From contig JAWWNJ010000012.1 of the NCBI GenBank assembly GCA_037176885.1, forward strand, positions 2,108,001 through 2,172,000: DNA of 64,000 nt. Reading direction: 5' to 3'. Positions within the stretch are counted from its first letter, which is position 1. Every line of letters begins with the position of its first letter. Shown here in pieces: positions 1 through 10,063 of the stretch. This stretch comes from Favolaschia claudopus (Eukaryota > Basidiomycota > Agaricomycetes > Agaricales > Mycenaceae). A model generated the notes under the pieces. The model did no database searches and was not told where the DNA came from. It worked only from the letters and a program-made list of their open reading frames with translations. A program made the translations under genes and the position numbers.

Positions 1-626
1 TTAGGACTCGCAGTTTTCCTTGTCTGCATCATCGAGGTACGCTCTCCGACATCCTCTAACACAGTCCAGCCTCAGTGCCTCATACTCAGAAAAACCCATT
101 GGATGATCCCAACAACTTCGAGTGGTTCAACATATTTTCTATTGGTAAACTACCATCTTTGACTCCACATTGTGTTAACAGCTTGCTGCAGTTTTTGAGC
201 TCGTTTCCGCGTATGGCACAGTTGGATTGAGTCTTGGCAGTCCTACCGTAATTCTGTTCCTTGCAACACTACTCCATTTCTAATTCCTGTCTTGCACAGC
301 AAAACTATTCTCTCTCGGGACAATTTTCCCCTCTTTCCAAGTTGATTGTGTGCCTCGTCATGCTTCGCGGCCGTCACCGTGGTCTACCCGTTGCAATCGA
401 CCGCGCCGTCATGCTACCGTTCGAGTTTTCTGCGTCTCGTGATATTGATGCTGAACAAGAACCTGGTACTGAGGAACGGGACGCTGATGCTTCTGTGAAC
501 GGATTTGGCGCACAGGAAGGGGCACCGCGTATGAGACGGAATACAAGGAGACAGAACAACAGCAGTGAAGGGCTGTCTTTCAGAGAGAGTCGGCGGACGG
601 CGACTCAAATGACATCTGGTAATTGA
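1..626 (+). CDS. TRK1: TRK-type potassium transporter, C-terminal part (gene begins before the window)
   Basis: Four exons read in one frame: 1-36, 90-144, 192-247 and 300-626, separated by GT..AG introns. The joined protein has the end of a membrane segment, then FELVSAYGTVGLSLG, which resembles the last pore/helix unit of fungal TRK/HKT K+ transporters. The final exon has LSKLIVCLVMLRGRHRGLP, a segment well conserved in that family, followed by an acidic then basic cytoplasmic tail ending at a TGA at 624-626. In fungi these proteins sit in the plasma membrane and drive high-affinity K+ uptake. Only about 160 residues are visible, so pore count and total length cannot be judged. TRK1 versus TRK2 cannot be separated. 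Confidence 0.85.
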
Positions 627-1000
627 GGCGGTTCATATATGTATACAATTTACAACTAGAGACATTTATACCACATAGACAACGTAGACAACCCGGACTG
701 TACACTTAGCAAATTCAAAATCTTGTAGCTGTTTTCTTTTTTGGGACTGCGTAGTTCGGAGAAGGTCCGCATTTGTTTGATCCGATTGAAATCACCATGC
801 TCTTCTACGCCGCAATCACTAATTAGAACTTACGCGGTCTGGGGTTTCTCCACCGTCAACACCGTCGACGTTGCTCATACAGTCTACTTGCCTCATTCAC
901 ACTTTAGTTGGCTGGTGGGGACACCGACGTGACGTATCGCGTCATGAACTCCCTTACCACCGAAGTACGCTCTTGTCGCGTGGTTCAAAACACTTTCTGA
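627..1000. other. Intergenic stretch between TRK gene and hydrolase
   Basis: No convincing coding region. It holds the 3' flank of the TRK gene and presumably the promoter and first exon(s) of the hydrolase. An ATG at 944 is in frame with the first recognisable hydrolase exon but meets a TGA at 998-1000, so the true start must lie in an upstream exon or use a splice I could not fix. Confidence 0.4.
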
Positions 1001-4000
1001 TATACCCCACCAAAGGCCGGCTTCAAGATCGGTCCCATTCTTCTCGAAACTCTCGTCAAACATTACTTCGAGCGTCTGAAGCATAATCTCAAACTACAGA
1101 CAGAGCTACAGCCAGGGACCTCCCAGTTGAGGAAAGAGGAACTGTTGTACGATGAGGCGTTCAATATCATCAAGGTTTGTGTTACACCGGCCAAAATTAC
1201 ATATAGAAAGTTTGCTCAAGCTTAGACTCACCAAAGGCCTTCTTGAATGCGGCCAGCTAGTAAGGGAGATCTTGAATCCGGATGACTTGTAACTGACCCT
1301 CTGTCGCAGTCATACAGTCGAAGAAGTGCAGGGTAGATGAATCCACAGTTACAAACTTTTCCGCGATGTTGACTCTGGTCAGCATTCTCCAACACTCGGA
1401 CCCCTTCACCACCCTGGGTGCACGTCGTCAGACTATTGGTCCCAATGTCTTGTTGCGACGATGCAGCTCAATTTGTCATCAAGGCTTTGGGAGGAGAAGA
1501 CATGGCACGCAAAATGGTCGGCGGGTGCAAGTGGTGGCAGGTTCGGGGTGTGCCTGGGTAAGGCTTTATCCAAATGACCGCAAGATGAATTTGTGCCAAT
1601 CTAGTTCAGTGTTGACGCGCAGTGGATCACGGCGAAGAAGGACTGGCAGGAGGCTAAACGGCGTTACAAAATGCAGAATAAGACCAAACCTTCCGTCGAA
1701 GCCCCACCTGTCGATCCCTTGGCTGAACCTGCCCATTACGAGGAACATATGGACGAGATGCGCTGCATCCTCTATTCTCATGGAGGTGTGCAGCATTATT
1801 GTTTTGGCTGATGTCAAACCTGGTTGTAATACGCTGTCAAAGGAGGATACTATTTTGGAAGTGTCGATCAAGAGCGATACAGCATACAAAGACATGCCAG
1901 AAAAATAAATGGTCGTGTCTTTGCTATCAATTATCGTTTGGCTCCACAATATCCCTTTCCTTGCGCGTTACAGGACCTCGTCGCGGCTTGTATGCAATAT
2001 TTTCCTGCTTGGCTTGTTCCTACAATAATCTCCTCTCAGATTTATACTTGATCAGGCCTCCGCCAGACGCTTCCCATCGGCCTGTAAACCCCGCTCACCT
2101 TGTGGTAGCTGGTGATTCTGCAGGCGGTGGTTTGACGCTAGCCCTTTTACAAGTGCTTCGTGACACTGGGCTTCCTCTACCTGCTGGTGGGGTGCTCATA
2201 TCGCCGTGGTGCGATCTAACACACTCATTCCCCAGCATTCATATCAACACGGCGACGGTAAGACGATTGACCAGCCATTCACTGCAACGCTTCATCTTCC
2301 TCACAGGATGTCATCCCCGAATATGGGCTCTCTTTTCAGAAGCCTAGTTCGTTGTGGCCTCCCCCTCCGGATGACATGAGTCGGAAGGTACACGCCTCTT
2401 TGCGGACCTGGATTCGCCATACATTCAAGGATGGTCCTCGGCCGTCAACGCCTCCACCTGGCCCCGCCTCCGCTGTAGCGTCCACGACTTCTTTGGCTGT
2501 ACCTGAGCCCCCTATCTCCGCAAGTCGACGACAGTCCGTCGAATCTCTTGACATGGGGGCGACCACTCCTCTGCCCCGGGATAGCGAGATCATAACGTTT
2601 ACAGCTAACTCTGGAGAAGAACTGCGTATTGATCGACAAGTTCACATGTACACACAGAACTCTTCATTGACGCATCCTCTTATTTCCGGCGCATTGAGCT
2701 ATCTTGGCGGCTTGCCACCTCTCTTAATCATCGCTAGTGACAAGGAGGTTCTGCGCGATGAGATCCTATACACGTGAGATTGGATTTTGTTGCGCTCCTC
2801 TTCCTCGCCCAATCACAGCCTTCCAGAGCACACAAGGCAGCGAATCCAGACAGATTCCCCGTTACAGACGATGTTCGTGCTATGTATCCTCCTCTTGACG
2901 GGATCGAGGAAAAATTTGGACCAACAAAAGTGCATCTCCAAGTCTATGATGGCGAGTTCCCCTCCTTCATCAACAAAACAAGCTCTTACATCAATGTCAT
3001 TCAGACACTGCTCATGTTCTGCCAGTTCTATTCTCATTCACCACCCCTGGAAAATTTTGTTATCGCGCTATTGCGAGCTTTTCCAGGCACGTTACGGGCA
3101 TGAAGCAGACACCTCTACGCAAAGGCAGCAGCATTTCCCGACCTGAGAGATACGATGACCTCAGCCAGCTTCCCCCGTTACCTCCAACGCCTGCTGCACC
3201 AACATTTGAAGGGAGTCAGGGCGATGGTTCCGAGCCCAATGGCGATACCACGCAGGCTCCCAAATACAAAGGGGTGCGCCGCGCCGCATCTGCTATCAGC
3301 CGTAGACGATTGTCCATCTTTCGCTCGTCGACTGTCCCATCCATTAAACCTGTCCTTTCCGACTCGCCCGAGCCAGTCCCCAAACTGCCATCCGATGCTT
3401 CCGGCGAAAATGGGTCATATTTTGATTCGTCACGCATCAGCACGCCTCCTGCTTCGACGATGTCCAGTGCCAAAAATTCGACCGCGAGTGATGTTGCTGG
3501 ACCTCGGTTCAACGTCCCAGAACCAGAAACACCCCAACCAGTCGGGGAGCGGGCGGCGGGTGAACCAGCTGTGTACTCTTCACCTGAGTGGACGCAGGGG
3601 ATTATGGTTCGCGAGCGAGTCTCCACTCGGGGGGTTCTGCGTCCTTTGGAGGCGGAGGAGGATCTTAGCGCCTTTACTGTTCTTCCGCAAAACATCGGCG
3701 TCGTCTCTGAGCTCACAGCTCGTCGATTCCAAGATGGAACCCAGCGCTGGGATCGCAAGTTTGCCAGCGCAGCCAAGAGCGTAGAAAAACACCGCCGACG
3801 AAATCTAGAACGCGCCAAAAAGGACACTTTACATAATATGAACGTCCTCCACAACTTCATTGGCCGGGAAGTAGAGGCTAAGAAGGGGAAAGGGAAGGAA
3901 AAGTCGGACGAGACTGCCAATGGAATCAAGGACGGTCTTTTGGCGTCTTCGGGAAGCTGGAGCTGGGCTTGGGCGTTGGATGGCAACGAAAATCCCCCGC

Positions 4001-4296
4001 CGAGTAGCATTGTTTCGCGCAGAGACACAGCCGAAGCGTTGCGGCTAGCACGTATTGCTGACCAGCCAATGCTGCAGTCGGAGGAGCATTCGATGACAGG
4101 CAATAACCTATGGTCGGTCATAACCAATTTCCTGACCGTCACTCCGGACAAGGATAAATATAAGGACGGAGACGACGGGGCGGTTGAAGGGGAGAAGACG
4201 ATCCTTCGGAGGAAATCTACACTCTCAAGAATGTTGTCAAGGCGGAGGGACAAATCTCGAATTCGAAAGGAAGGAGAGAAAGAGACGGCGCCGTGA
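1001..4296 (+). CDS. Alpha/beta hydrolase (HSL/steryl-acetyl-hydrolase type) with long disordered C-terminal region
   Basis: The first recognisable exon starts near 1001 ([21 protein letters not shown]). Several short introns follow. The nucleophile motif GDSAGGGL lies near 2116-2139 and an oxyanion-type HGG follows CILYSHG near 1780. The acid region is [10 protein letters not shown] near 2735-2765. The histidine is in DTAHVLPVL just after 3004. Together these give the Ser-Asp-His triad of hormone-sensitive-lipase-like hydrolases, which cleave small esters. The intron 2952-3004 appears to be GC..AG: only this join puts the histidine in frame. After the hydrolase fold the frame continues for about 390 residues (from about 3100), rich in Ser, Pro and charged residues, with a basic helical stretch and a low-complexity end. 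The N-terminus is unresolved and the substrate unknown. Confidence 0.8.
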
Positions 4297-4396
4297 ATAA
4301 TCGTGGGTGTACTGGACTCGATGCGGTAATTTATATCCTTAATCTTAAACGTTGTTGTAAGCATAACGTATATAATTCGATACCCTTTGTTGTAGG

Positions 4397-4554
4397 CCTT
4401 TGCTGATGCCTGGTCGCACTGACACTGGTATGGATTTCGCTGCGGAGGACAGTGATTCAGAGGAACCTGGATATCTCAAGTATGGAGAGTTAAAAGTCAT
4501 TGAAAGCATGCGGGAGCAGAGATGACAAACGAATTCATCAATTCCTCGCTGAAT
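4397..4554 (+). pseudogene. Decayed inverted copy of the 3' end of the neighbouring MetX-like gene
   Basis: The plus strand reads PLLMPGRTD, then AAEDSDSEE, then YGELKVIES, and further on NEFI. The gene on the opposite strand just beyond has LIMPSRSD, PPEDSEEE, SGELKVIES and NEFI in the same order. The fragment lacks the GHFAGGGGG loop with the catalytic His, has a TGA soon after KVIES, and has no upstream part. It looks like a partial inverted duplication or the remains of a former paralogue. Confidence 0.65.
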
Positions 4555-4673
4555 GAATCGTATGCTCTCAGTCCTATGCACGGTTTGGTATGTTGATGCA
4601 CTGGATACATTTTTCACAATATGAGGATACACAGGTTATCATGTAGGAATCAAATGAAGGATTTAATGAACTG

Positions 4674-5770
4674 TCAGTTTTGAGTTTGCAAAAAGCGCTG
4701 AATCTGCGCTTGGATGAATTCATTGTCGACCTTCGTTCCGCCTCCGCCACCTGCGAAATGCCCCCATATACTATTGCCGATTTTGTTAGTTGATCTCAAT
4801 CGAATCTGATAGAAAGACAGCACACATACCTTTCGATGACTTTGAGTTCCCCGGACTTGAGATGCTTAACCTCCTCTTCACTGTCTTCAGGCGGGAAGTA
4901 GAAATCGCTGCGACTCGGCATAATGAGACACCGAGCTTTGAGGCGACCCAAAGCCTTCGCAAGATCACCCTTGTCCTCCTCTGGACCGATAAGGGAAATA
5001 TCACCCTTCTGCCAAGTCTTTAACATGCAGAGGAGGTCGTGTGCATCCCATGCACCCATGCGCCCTTCCCAATCAACGCGCAAGTAATCTTCGAGACTTT
5101 TGAAGCCTAGCGTCTCCCAACACTGTTGACGGAACCATGCTTGAGAAAGTGCCCACGTCACATAGACGCGGGAAAACGCCTTGGTTCCTCTGGTGGCAGG
5201 CGTTTGATAATGTCCGTCGTGGAAGTCGCTGCTGTTGACCAATGCGGCTTTGGGACCTTCGAGGAAGGACCAGTTGTGCCAGCTGGTGCGTGCGGAGCCG
5301 GCAAGGACCACGATACGCTCGACGAAATCTGGATAGAGGGCAGCCATGTGGTATGCCTGTTGTCCGCCCATGCTGAACCCGATGTACGCGGCGAGTTTGG
5401 TGATGCCTAGAGCCTGGCAAAGGGCGTACTGGAGTCGGATGTTATCTTCGTATGTGACTTCAGGGAAGTTGGCACCCCGCAGTGCTGTGGGGGCATTTGA
5501 TGGCGAGGAAGATTCACTCCCACCGAGGAGGCCACAGACGACAACGAAGTGGTTATGAAGCACGGGCGGAGGACCATCCGAAGATGGTAGATAGAGAAAA
5601 GTCAACGTGTTTTCGATCTTTCCCGAGTAACAAGAGGGAATGAAGATTGCAGGATCTTGTGGATCGCCGTAGGTGCGATATGCCAGTGTCATGGAGGAGT
5701 TTTGGGAGGGATCGGAGGAGTTGGCGTTGGGGTGTACATTGTTGGTGAAAAATTTCGTGGTTCCAGTCAT
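4674..5770 (-). CDS. MetX-like alpha/beta hydrolase (homoserine O-acetyltransferase family)
   Basis: Two exons, 4830-5770 and 4674-4770, with a 59-nt intron. Start ATG at 5770; about 345 residues. The N-terminal half has LAYRTYGDP and the family nucleophile elbow GFSMGGQQAYH. The acid residue is in CLIMPSRSDFYFPP and the catalytic His in GHFAGG, which is built across the intron. The protein is closest in layout to the homoserine acetyltransferase/MetX superfamily but is at the short end and may not act on homoserine: many fungal members are uncharacterised hydrolases or acyltransferases. A broken partial copy lies just downstream in inverse orientation. No signal peptide is evident. Confidence 0.85.
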
Positions 5771-6691
5771 GGTTGGAAGACGTGAGAGGGACGTAGGGAA
5801 AGCGTAAGGCAGTCTTTCTTATCATTCTGAGAGAGAGATTTGAGTAAACCCGGCAATTTAGACGGTCCGCAAAGCGTTGTGTCATGCGAGCAGAATTCGA
5901 AGATGAACGCGAAATCTACGGGCTCATTCCTGAGAAATCTTGAGTTGACGCAAAGTAAGCTCGAGTTGCACGAGCCAATTTCTAGATTTCGACAAAAATC
6001 CTAGGGTGTATCGAGGAGAGCGAGAGTAGACGTGCTAGCAACCACGGAAATGAACAAGAGATGAAGAGGGAGGGAGCTTGTTCTGGACTTGGCTTCGTAT
6101 ACCGTAAAGCGATTCGGGGAGCAGAATTCCAAGAAAGACGTAAACAGGCAGAACACTTCACCAGCTCATTCAAATTGCACAAGTCGACCGAGTACGCGTT
6201 GTGATAAAGGCAAGGGATACGCTGAGCAAACGTTTTCTCTTCGGCTATGTTGGTGCCTCGCGTGTAACGTCGACTCGCAAGAACGTGAAACCATGGCCGG
6301 ATCTCATTTGAGCAACACAGGCCAGCAACGGGTGGGCCGATGACGCTGAGAGGTTTCAGGAGATCGCCAGGAGCACCGTTCCGAGGCCCGACTTGAAACG
6401 ACCGTGCGGGTGCCCTTCGAATTTGCAGGTGAATTTTGCGGGTACGGGGATACTGAGAAAATTTTCTGATCAGAATGGACGGTTGCAGCGTATATATGCC
6501 AGAGTTTGCCATATACGAGCACGACAAAGGCGAGGAGTTGATATTTGCTCCGCGACACCCACGTTCTCTGCGTGGTACGCGTCCAACTTCAATCGACAAC
6601 GCCAACGACCAATTCGCCGCCGGCAAACTCCCTTATATACTCCTGGTCTTGACTCGCTCTCGACTCTGCTTCTTCACTTTGCTGTTCGACA
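5771..6691. other. Divergent intergenic region
   Basis: This 0.9-kb stretch lies between two divergently transcribed genes. Several short open frames on both strands show no recognisable domain and no consistent splice pattern. It probably holds both promoters; only the TATA-like site near the arrestin gene stands out. Confidence 0.4.
6634..6639 (+). promoter_or_regulatory. TATA-box-like element of the arrestin gene
   Basis: TATATA lies 53 bp upstream of the arrestin ATG at 6692, followed by a pyrimidine-rich stretch. The position fits a fungal core promoter with a short 5' leader. Sequence match only. Confidence 0.4.
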
Positions 6692-9194
6692 ATGCCCAGC
6701 AAAAATACGCTTACAATTCGGCTCACTGAGGCCGCAGTCTTCCTCCGCACTAGCGAGAACAACACACGCCGTCGAAATGCCGACGATCTGAATGAAGAGT
6801 CTCGCCCAGCAATGCTCAGAGGTCTTCTCACTCTCGACATAGGTGGGTCCTGTGAAACTCTGACTCAACAGCGGTTGACGCTCTCAAGGTCTCCAGTCAA
6901 GCCCATAAAAGTTACTAGCATCGATTTAGAGCTTCAAGCTAAAACCTCAACGTCCTGGCCAGAGGGTACGGATATCATTGATATGTTGTTGCCTTTACTC
7001 GATGCTCACGACGCCTAAATCAGGGGTTGGCGCTCGACGGGTAGACGTCCAAGAAGACCATAAAGTTTTCTCAGAGTCTGTCGTTTATTTCCGGGCAGGG
7101 CCTGCTCCGAGACGAAATGCTTCTGTTGGCCCTGGAGTCGATCCCTCCCATGACGACTGTCCCTTCGACCAGCCCTCACGACCGCAAACCCCTCGCGTAG
7201 ATGAATTCCAGCCTCGACCGTCCCTTCGTGCCACTCGCCGTCTCAGTGCCGACTCGTCGTATTTCCATAACCGTGACGCCTATGAACAACCGCCCATACC
7301 ACCGTATACACCTCTGCCAACCGCTCCGGGTACCCCCTCGTCTTCCAACCATGCAAGCCCAGGACAGTCCTCGGGGCATCTTTCGCGCATCGACTCCTCC
7401 GATCCTGCTCATGCCCTTGAAGATTTCCGAAATGCACTGAGGGTTGGCCTCACGTCCGCCAACAGCGCAATAATGAACAACCAGTCCCCTTCTGCATCAT
7501 CTTTTCGCGAATATGATCAATCAAGATCTGTCTCGCGGCGACCCAGTATCGACACCCTCGATGAAGTCGATGAAATTCAACGTGCTCCGTTACCGGGAAG
7601 CAGCAGTCCAACTCGCGCGGAACAGACTCGTGGCCGCCGTGCACACTTCAGTTTATCCAGTGTTTCAAGCGCGCTCATGGGAGCCGTGCGCTCACGATCG
7701 CCGAAAGCACATTCATCGCACGAAGGTCGTCCGGATTCTATCCGTCGTGGACGAACCCGAGAGAAAAACGCTCGCGACGATGGCGGTTCATCCAAGGAGC
7801 GAGTTCATGTTGGCATTCTAGGCACATTGAAGGGCACAGGCGATGCCAAAGAAAAAGAGAAAGACAAATCTACTAGTTGGAAAGAGTTCAAGAAGGGTTT
7901 GTGGTGCCGTTCGCCGATTCCCTCATCCTTGGCTCAAACGTCATGCTAGGGACATACACATTTCCAATATCCTTCACGATCCCTCCCACTGCACCCCCCT
8001 CGATGGAGTGCACTTATGGATTTGTCCAATGGCGACTGAAGGCAAATGTTCATCGACCAGGCACATTCGCCACGCGACTGCAGGCGATGCGTCCGGTACT
8101 TGTTGTCGCTGCGCCCGTGGAAGATGATCCAGAGGAGTCTGAGAGTATCGTCGTAGAGAGACATTGGGAACAGCAATTGCAATATCTCATCTCTATCAGC
8201 GGTCGCAGTTTTCCCATTGGAGGTATGGTCGAGGCGTAGTTCATCTGCCAACGCGCCTTGCTAACTGTTTGTTTCATCGCAGGGGTCGTTCCTGTCAGCC
8301 TCACGATGATGCCGATGGCCAAGGTGAAAGTTCATCGTGTCTCAATATTATTGGAAGGTGCGCTTAGGTTTCGTTGCCTACCTCATAAGCTGAAAGGCGA
8401 ACAGAAAAGGTCGATTATTATTCCCACATGAAGCGTGTAGCTCGATCGGAACCTATTACGCGCATTCAGCTTCTCTCAATCAAGCAAAGTGAAGACAAAC
8501 CGCGGGAACCCATCCTGCCACTGCAATCTGATGATCCTGACGCCCTGAAAAATTCACCACTCATTGCGCTCACCACGCCGGATGACGATATTTCCGAATT
8601 GGCGTCGGAGTGGATGGGTCCTGGTCCGTGGACGTTTCACCGGGACCTGCAACTCCCAGCTTCCTGCAACCTGCTTCATTTCACAAACAAGAACAAGGCC
8701 AGCAATATGACTGTGACACACAACTTGAAATGTGTCATGCGCGTTGAGCGGGGAGATGATGAAGCCATCGAACCGAAGACGGGCAAACGCAAACTGTTTG
8801 ATATCGTTGTACAGACACCAGTTCATATTCTTTCTGTGAGCCATTTCTGGATTGGATTGGGATGAATTATGCTGACCGAATCGTCCAGTGTCGGTGTAAC
8901 CCCGAGTGGATGTCTCTTCCACGGTACTGTGCATCGTTTGACGATCCCGACCACGACGTCGCGCCAGATTGTCCTTGCGAAACGACACACAATGGAAAAT
9001 TGGAGCGTTTGGTGACGCGCCACTCGACGGATTCGGCGGCGAGCACGGCGGACACTAGCCCGATACAGCCCACGATGATATCCATGCACCATCCTTCGAG
9101 TGATACACTCTTTGCACGGAACACCATCTTCGAGCATCTGGTTTCTGGGCAAGAAAATGAACTGGGCGAGGCACCGCCGGCTTACAACACATGA
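6692..9194 (+). CDS. Alpha-arrestin (ART/Rim8-like) with C-terminal PPAY motif
   Basis: Starts MPSKNTLTIRL. The N-terminal arrestin fold is split: VKPIKVTSIDLELQAK, VDVQEDHKVFSESVVYFRAG, a Ser/Pro-rich insertion of about 270 residues, then YTFPISFTIPPTAPPS and YGFVQWRLKANV. The C-terminal arrestin domain has PVSLTMMPMAKVKVHRVSI and WTFHRDLQLP, then the tail ends EAPPAYNT. Alpha-arrestins link plasma-membrane transporters or the pH sensor to the Rsp5/NEDD4 ubiquitin ligase; the PPAY is the expected WW-domain ligand. About five short introns are needed. The insertion inside the N-terminal domain is rich in likely phosphorylation sites. ART-type versus Rim8/PalF cannot be settled from sequence reading. 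Confidence 0.85.
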
Positions 9195-9336
9195 ACAGCT
9201 TTCTTATTCTTGTTGATTCGACATTTCATGGGCTTAGAGATTTATGTTAACCTTGGACTAAGAACACAGTAATGTAGCTGGATGGGTTAGATGATGGTAC
9301 AAATGAGTTGGGAGTAGTCTATGTAGCGGTAGCATA

Positions 9337-10059
9337 TTAGAATAACAAGTCAATCCTCCCTGAACACCCGTCAGTATGGATGAACGAAACGCGATGCGCG
9401 ATAACGTACTCCGGCGTCTCTCGTCTTAGAAACATGTCGATTGCGGCTGAGAAGGCTGCAAAAGCCAGGCCGCCACCGAATGCTGCTTTGGGCCCTGATG
9501 CTCTTGCAAGTACACCGCCCGACATGAAGCCTGCCCCAACCGAGTTGTAGATATCGGTTTTTGCGCGATACTTTTGAACGTTCGTTCAGTCAAAAAATTG
9601 CATTCACAGAGAAAATCCAACTAACCGATTCAATGACACATTCAAAGCTGGAGTAGAGTATCCCGATCTTGCCAAAACTTTTCCCACTTGTCCACATACT
9701 CCTACCTGTCTCACGCAAGATATCGCGTGCGCGCTGTGCGGTACCGGCGTTTTGCCGCAATAAAGGATCCTCATAGGCCATTGACGCGGTCATTAGCGTG
9801 AATACAGCTCCAAGCGCGAGACCTGGGGGAGTGAAACTGAAAAGGAGGTCCACGCCTATGCACGCGAGGGCGGCAGGACAGACTTACCCGCGCCGCCCGC
9901 CATGATAGCTTTTGCTGGACAAGAAGTCATTGCTTCGCCCATGAACATCTCCATTTTCTTGGCTTGTCGGACGTTTTCGACATCTTCGGGGGTGAAACCA
10001 GCGGGAACGGGCTCTTTGCCAGCAGCGTAGGGCACTTGTCCCGGGAAAACGCTGGTCAT
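9337..10059 (-). CDS. TIM22: Mitochondrial inner membrane translocase subunit Tim22
   Basis: Three exons: ATG at 10059, first intron 9823-9887, second intron around 9570-9625. The protein has the family's intermembrane-side [12 protein letters not shown], then [19 protein letters not shown], a loop with [28 protein letters not shown] residues, and a last segment [23 protein letters not shown]. This Gly-rich membrane layout and the two Cys positions are those of Tim22, the pore of the carrier translocase that inserts multi-span proteins in the inner membrane. Length, about 180-190 residues, fits. It is head-to-head with FAN1 with 4 bp between the start codons chosen here; an upstream non-coding or coding exon cannot be excluded. 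Confidence 0.88.
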
Positions 10060-10063
10060 CGCA

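Noticed and set aside
3216..4364. A 382-codon open frame on the minus strand
   Set aside because: It is the antisense of the hydrolase tail, which continues in frame from the catalytic domain; codon pattern and conservation-like motifs favour the plus strand.
9856..9887. A 32-nt intron in TIM22
   Set aside because: Using the later acceptor at 9823 gives a 65-nt intron and restores the family sequence [11 protein letters not shown] without an insertion.
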